A DNA stretch of 64,000 nucleotides, taken from assembly GCF_025943985.1 (NCBI RefSeq), contig NZ_JAPCWE010000012.1, positions 36,736 to 100,735 of the forward strand, given 5' to 3'. The notes beneath the pieces were generated by a model. That model ran no database searches. It saw nothing but the letters and a program-made list of their open reading frames with translations, and had not been told where the DNA came from. The position numbers and the translations under genes were made by a program. The DNA comes from Anaerorudis cellulosivorans. Its GTDB lineage: Bacteria; Bacteroidota; Bacteroidia; Bacteroidales; Dysgonomonadaceae. Shown one piece after another: positions 63,913 through 64,000 of the stretch (positions are counted from its first letter, which is position 1; each line of letters begins with the position of its first letter).

Positions 63913-64000
63913 ATGAATTCCGGCAAAACAGTTTTCTCCCAAATTATGCAGCTCATACCTCGTAGAGAATTCAACGAAATTATCACTAGACACAAGGGTG
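63913..64000 (+). CDS. IS4-family transposase, N-terminus only
   Basis: The first 29 codons (starting MNSGKTVFSQIMQLIPRREF) match the N-terminal pattern (MNxGKTVFxQ...IPRxEF) of IS4-family transposases with a DUF4372 domain, common in Bacteroidota. The frame is open to the window edge, so activity cannot be judged. Confidence 0.82.
   Translation, partial: MNSGKTVFSQIMQLIPRREFNEIITRHKG

Larger units (their letters stand above)
63791..64000 (+). mobile_element. Left part of an IS4-family insertion sequence
   Basis: Starts near 63791 with GTGTCCCGTTAAAA, a typical IS end, followed by a promoter (TTG 63859-63861, TACTTTTG 63880-63887) and a transposase start. The element continues past the window, so its size and right end cannot be given. 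The exact left base is approximate. Confidence 0.7.

Noticed and set aside
1..64000. CRISPR arrays, prophage or integrative element signatures
   Set aside because: No regularly spaced repeats, no phage structural genes or integrase, and no flanking direct repeats were seen; only the IS at the right edge is mobile.

Overview
This window is chromosomal DNA of a Bacteroidota species, most likely order Bacteroidales (Dysgonomonas/Porphyromonas-like relatives; genus not resolved). The evidence is a SusC/SusD pair, a type III glutamine synthetase, a TonB/ExbB/ExbD set with two exbD genes, DUF5606, and many promoters of the Bacteroides sigma-ABfr form (TTTG, about 19-20 nt, TAnnTTTG). The gene density is normal for a chromosome. 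I see no phage, plasmid backbone or CRISPR array. One insertion sequence begins at the right edge.

Layout. 1-7.2 kb (+): the tail of an unknown gene, hpt, a tonB-like gene, a polyprenyl diphosphate synthase, an unknown gene overlapping a TatD nuclease, tRNA-Ser(GGA), and exbB-membrane protein-exbD-exbD, closed by a two-way terminator. 7.2-12.1 kb: a radical-SAM sulfatase-maturase-like gene (-), a WaaP/KdkA-type LPS kinase (+), a divergent SRP RNA gene (-), pepT and gcvT (+). 12.2-18.3 kb (+): three overlapping or abutting secreted glycosidases (GH127, a parallel beta-helix enzyme resembling GH141, and GH78), matching the content and order of a rhamnogalacturonan-II side-chain cassette known from B. 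thetaiotaomicron. 18.4-20 kb: tRNA-Leu(CAA) (-) and mannose-1-phosphate guanylyltransferase (+).

20-30.2 kb (-): glnN, then ompH-murI-cvpA-psd, then rimP-nusA-infB. The rimP operon has a consensus promoter followed by a terminator-like hairpin in its leader. 30.3-45 kb (-): a nine-gene sialic acid utilisation locus, read from 44971 down: AGE epimerase, SusC, SusD, SGNH esterase, sialidase, Kelch-type mutarotase, GH20 hexosaminidase, MFS transporter and N-acetylneuraminate lyase. Together these would capture sialoglycans at the surface, remove O-acetyl groups, release and epimerise sialic acid, import it, and split it to ManNAc, which the AGE protein would convert to GlcNAc.

45-64 kb: a RelA/SpoT homologue with a degenerate hydrolase domain, an NfeD protein with kdsB, a PlsC-type acyltransferase, a small independent RNA gene (51435-51503, -), a FemAB-like protein, galE, a small wHTH protein, DUF5606-cdsA with a perfect hairpin over the annotated cdsA start, a lactonase-like lipoprotein, kbl-tdh (threonine catabolism), a zinc metallopeptidase, fur-purA, a GHL10 glycosidase, and the left part of an IS4-family insertion sequence sitting just upstream of that glycosidase.

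The most interesting non-coding signals are the small RNA gene, the rimP leader attenuator, the cdsA hairpin, the ompH 5' hairpin and the unusual SRP RNA apical loop. All functional names come from motif recognition by eye; no database search was run.
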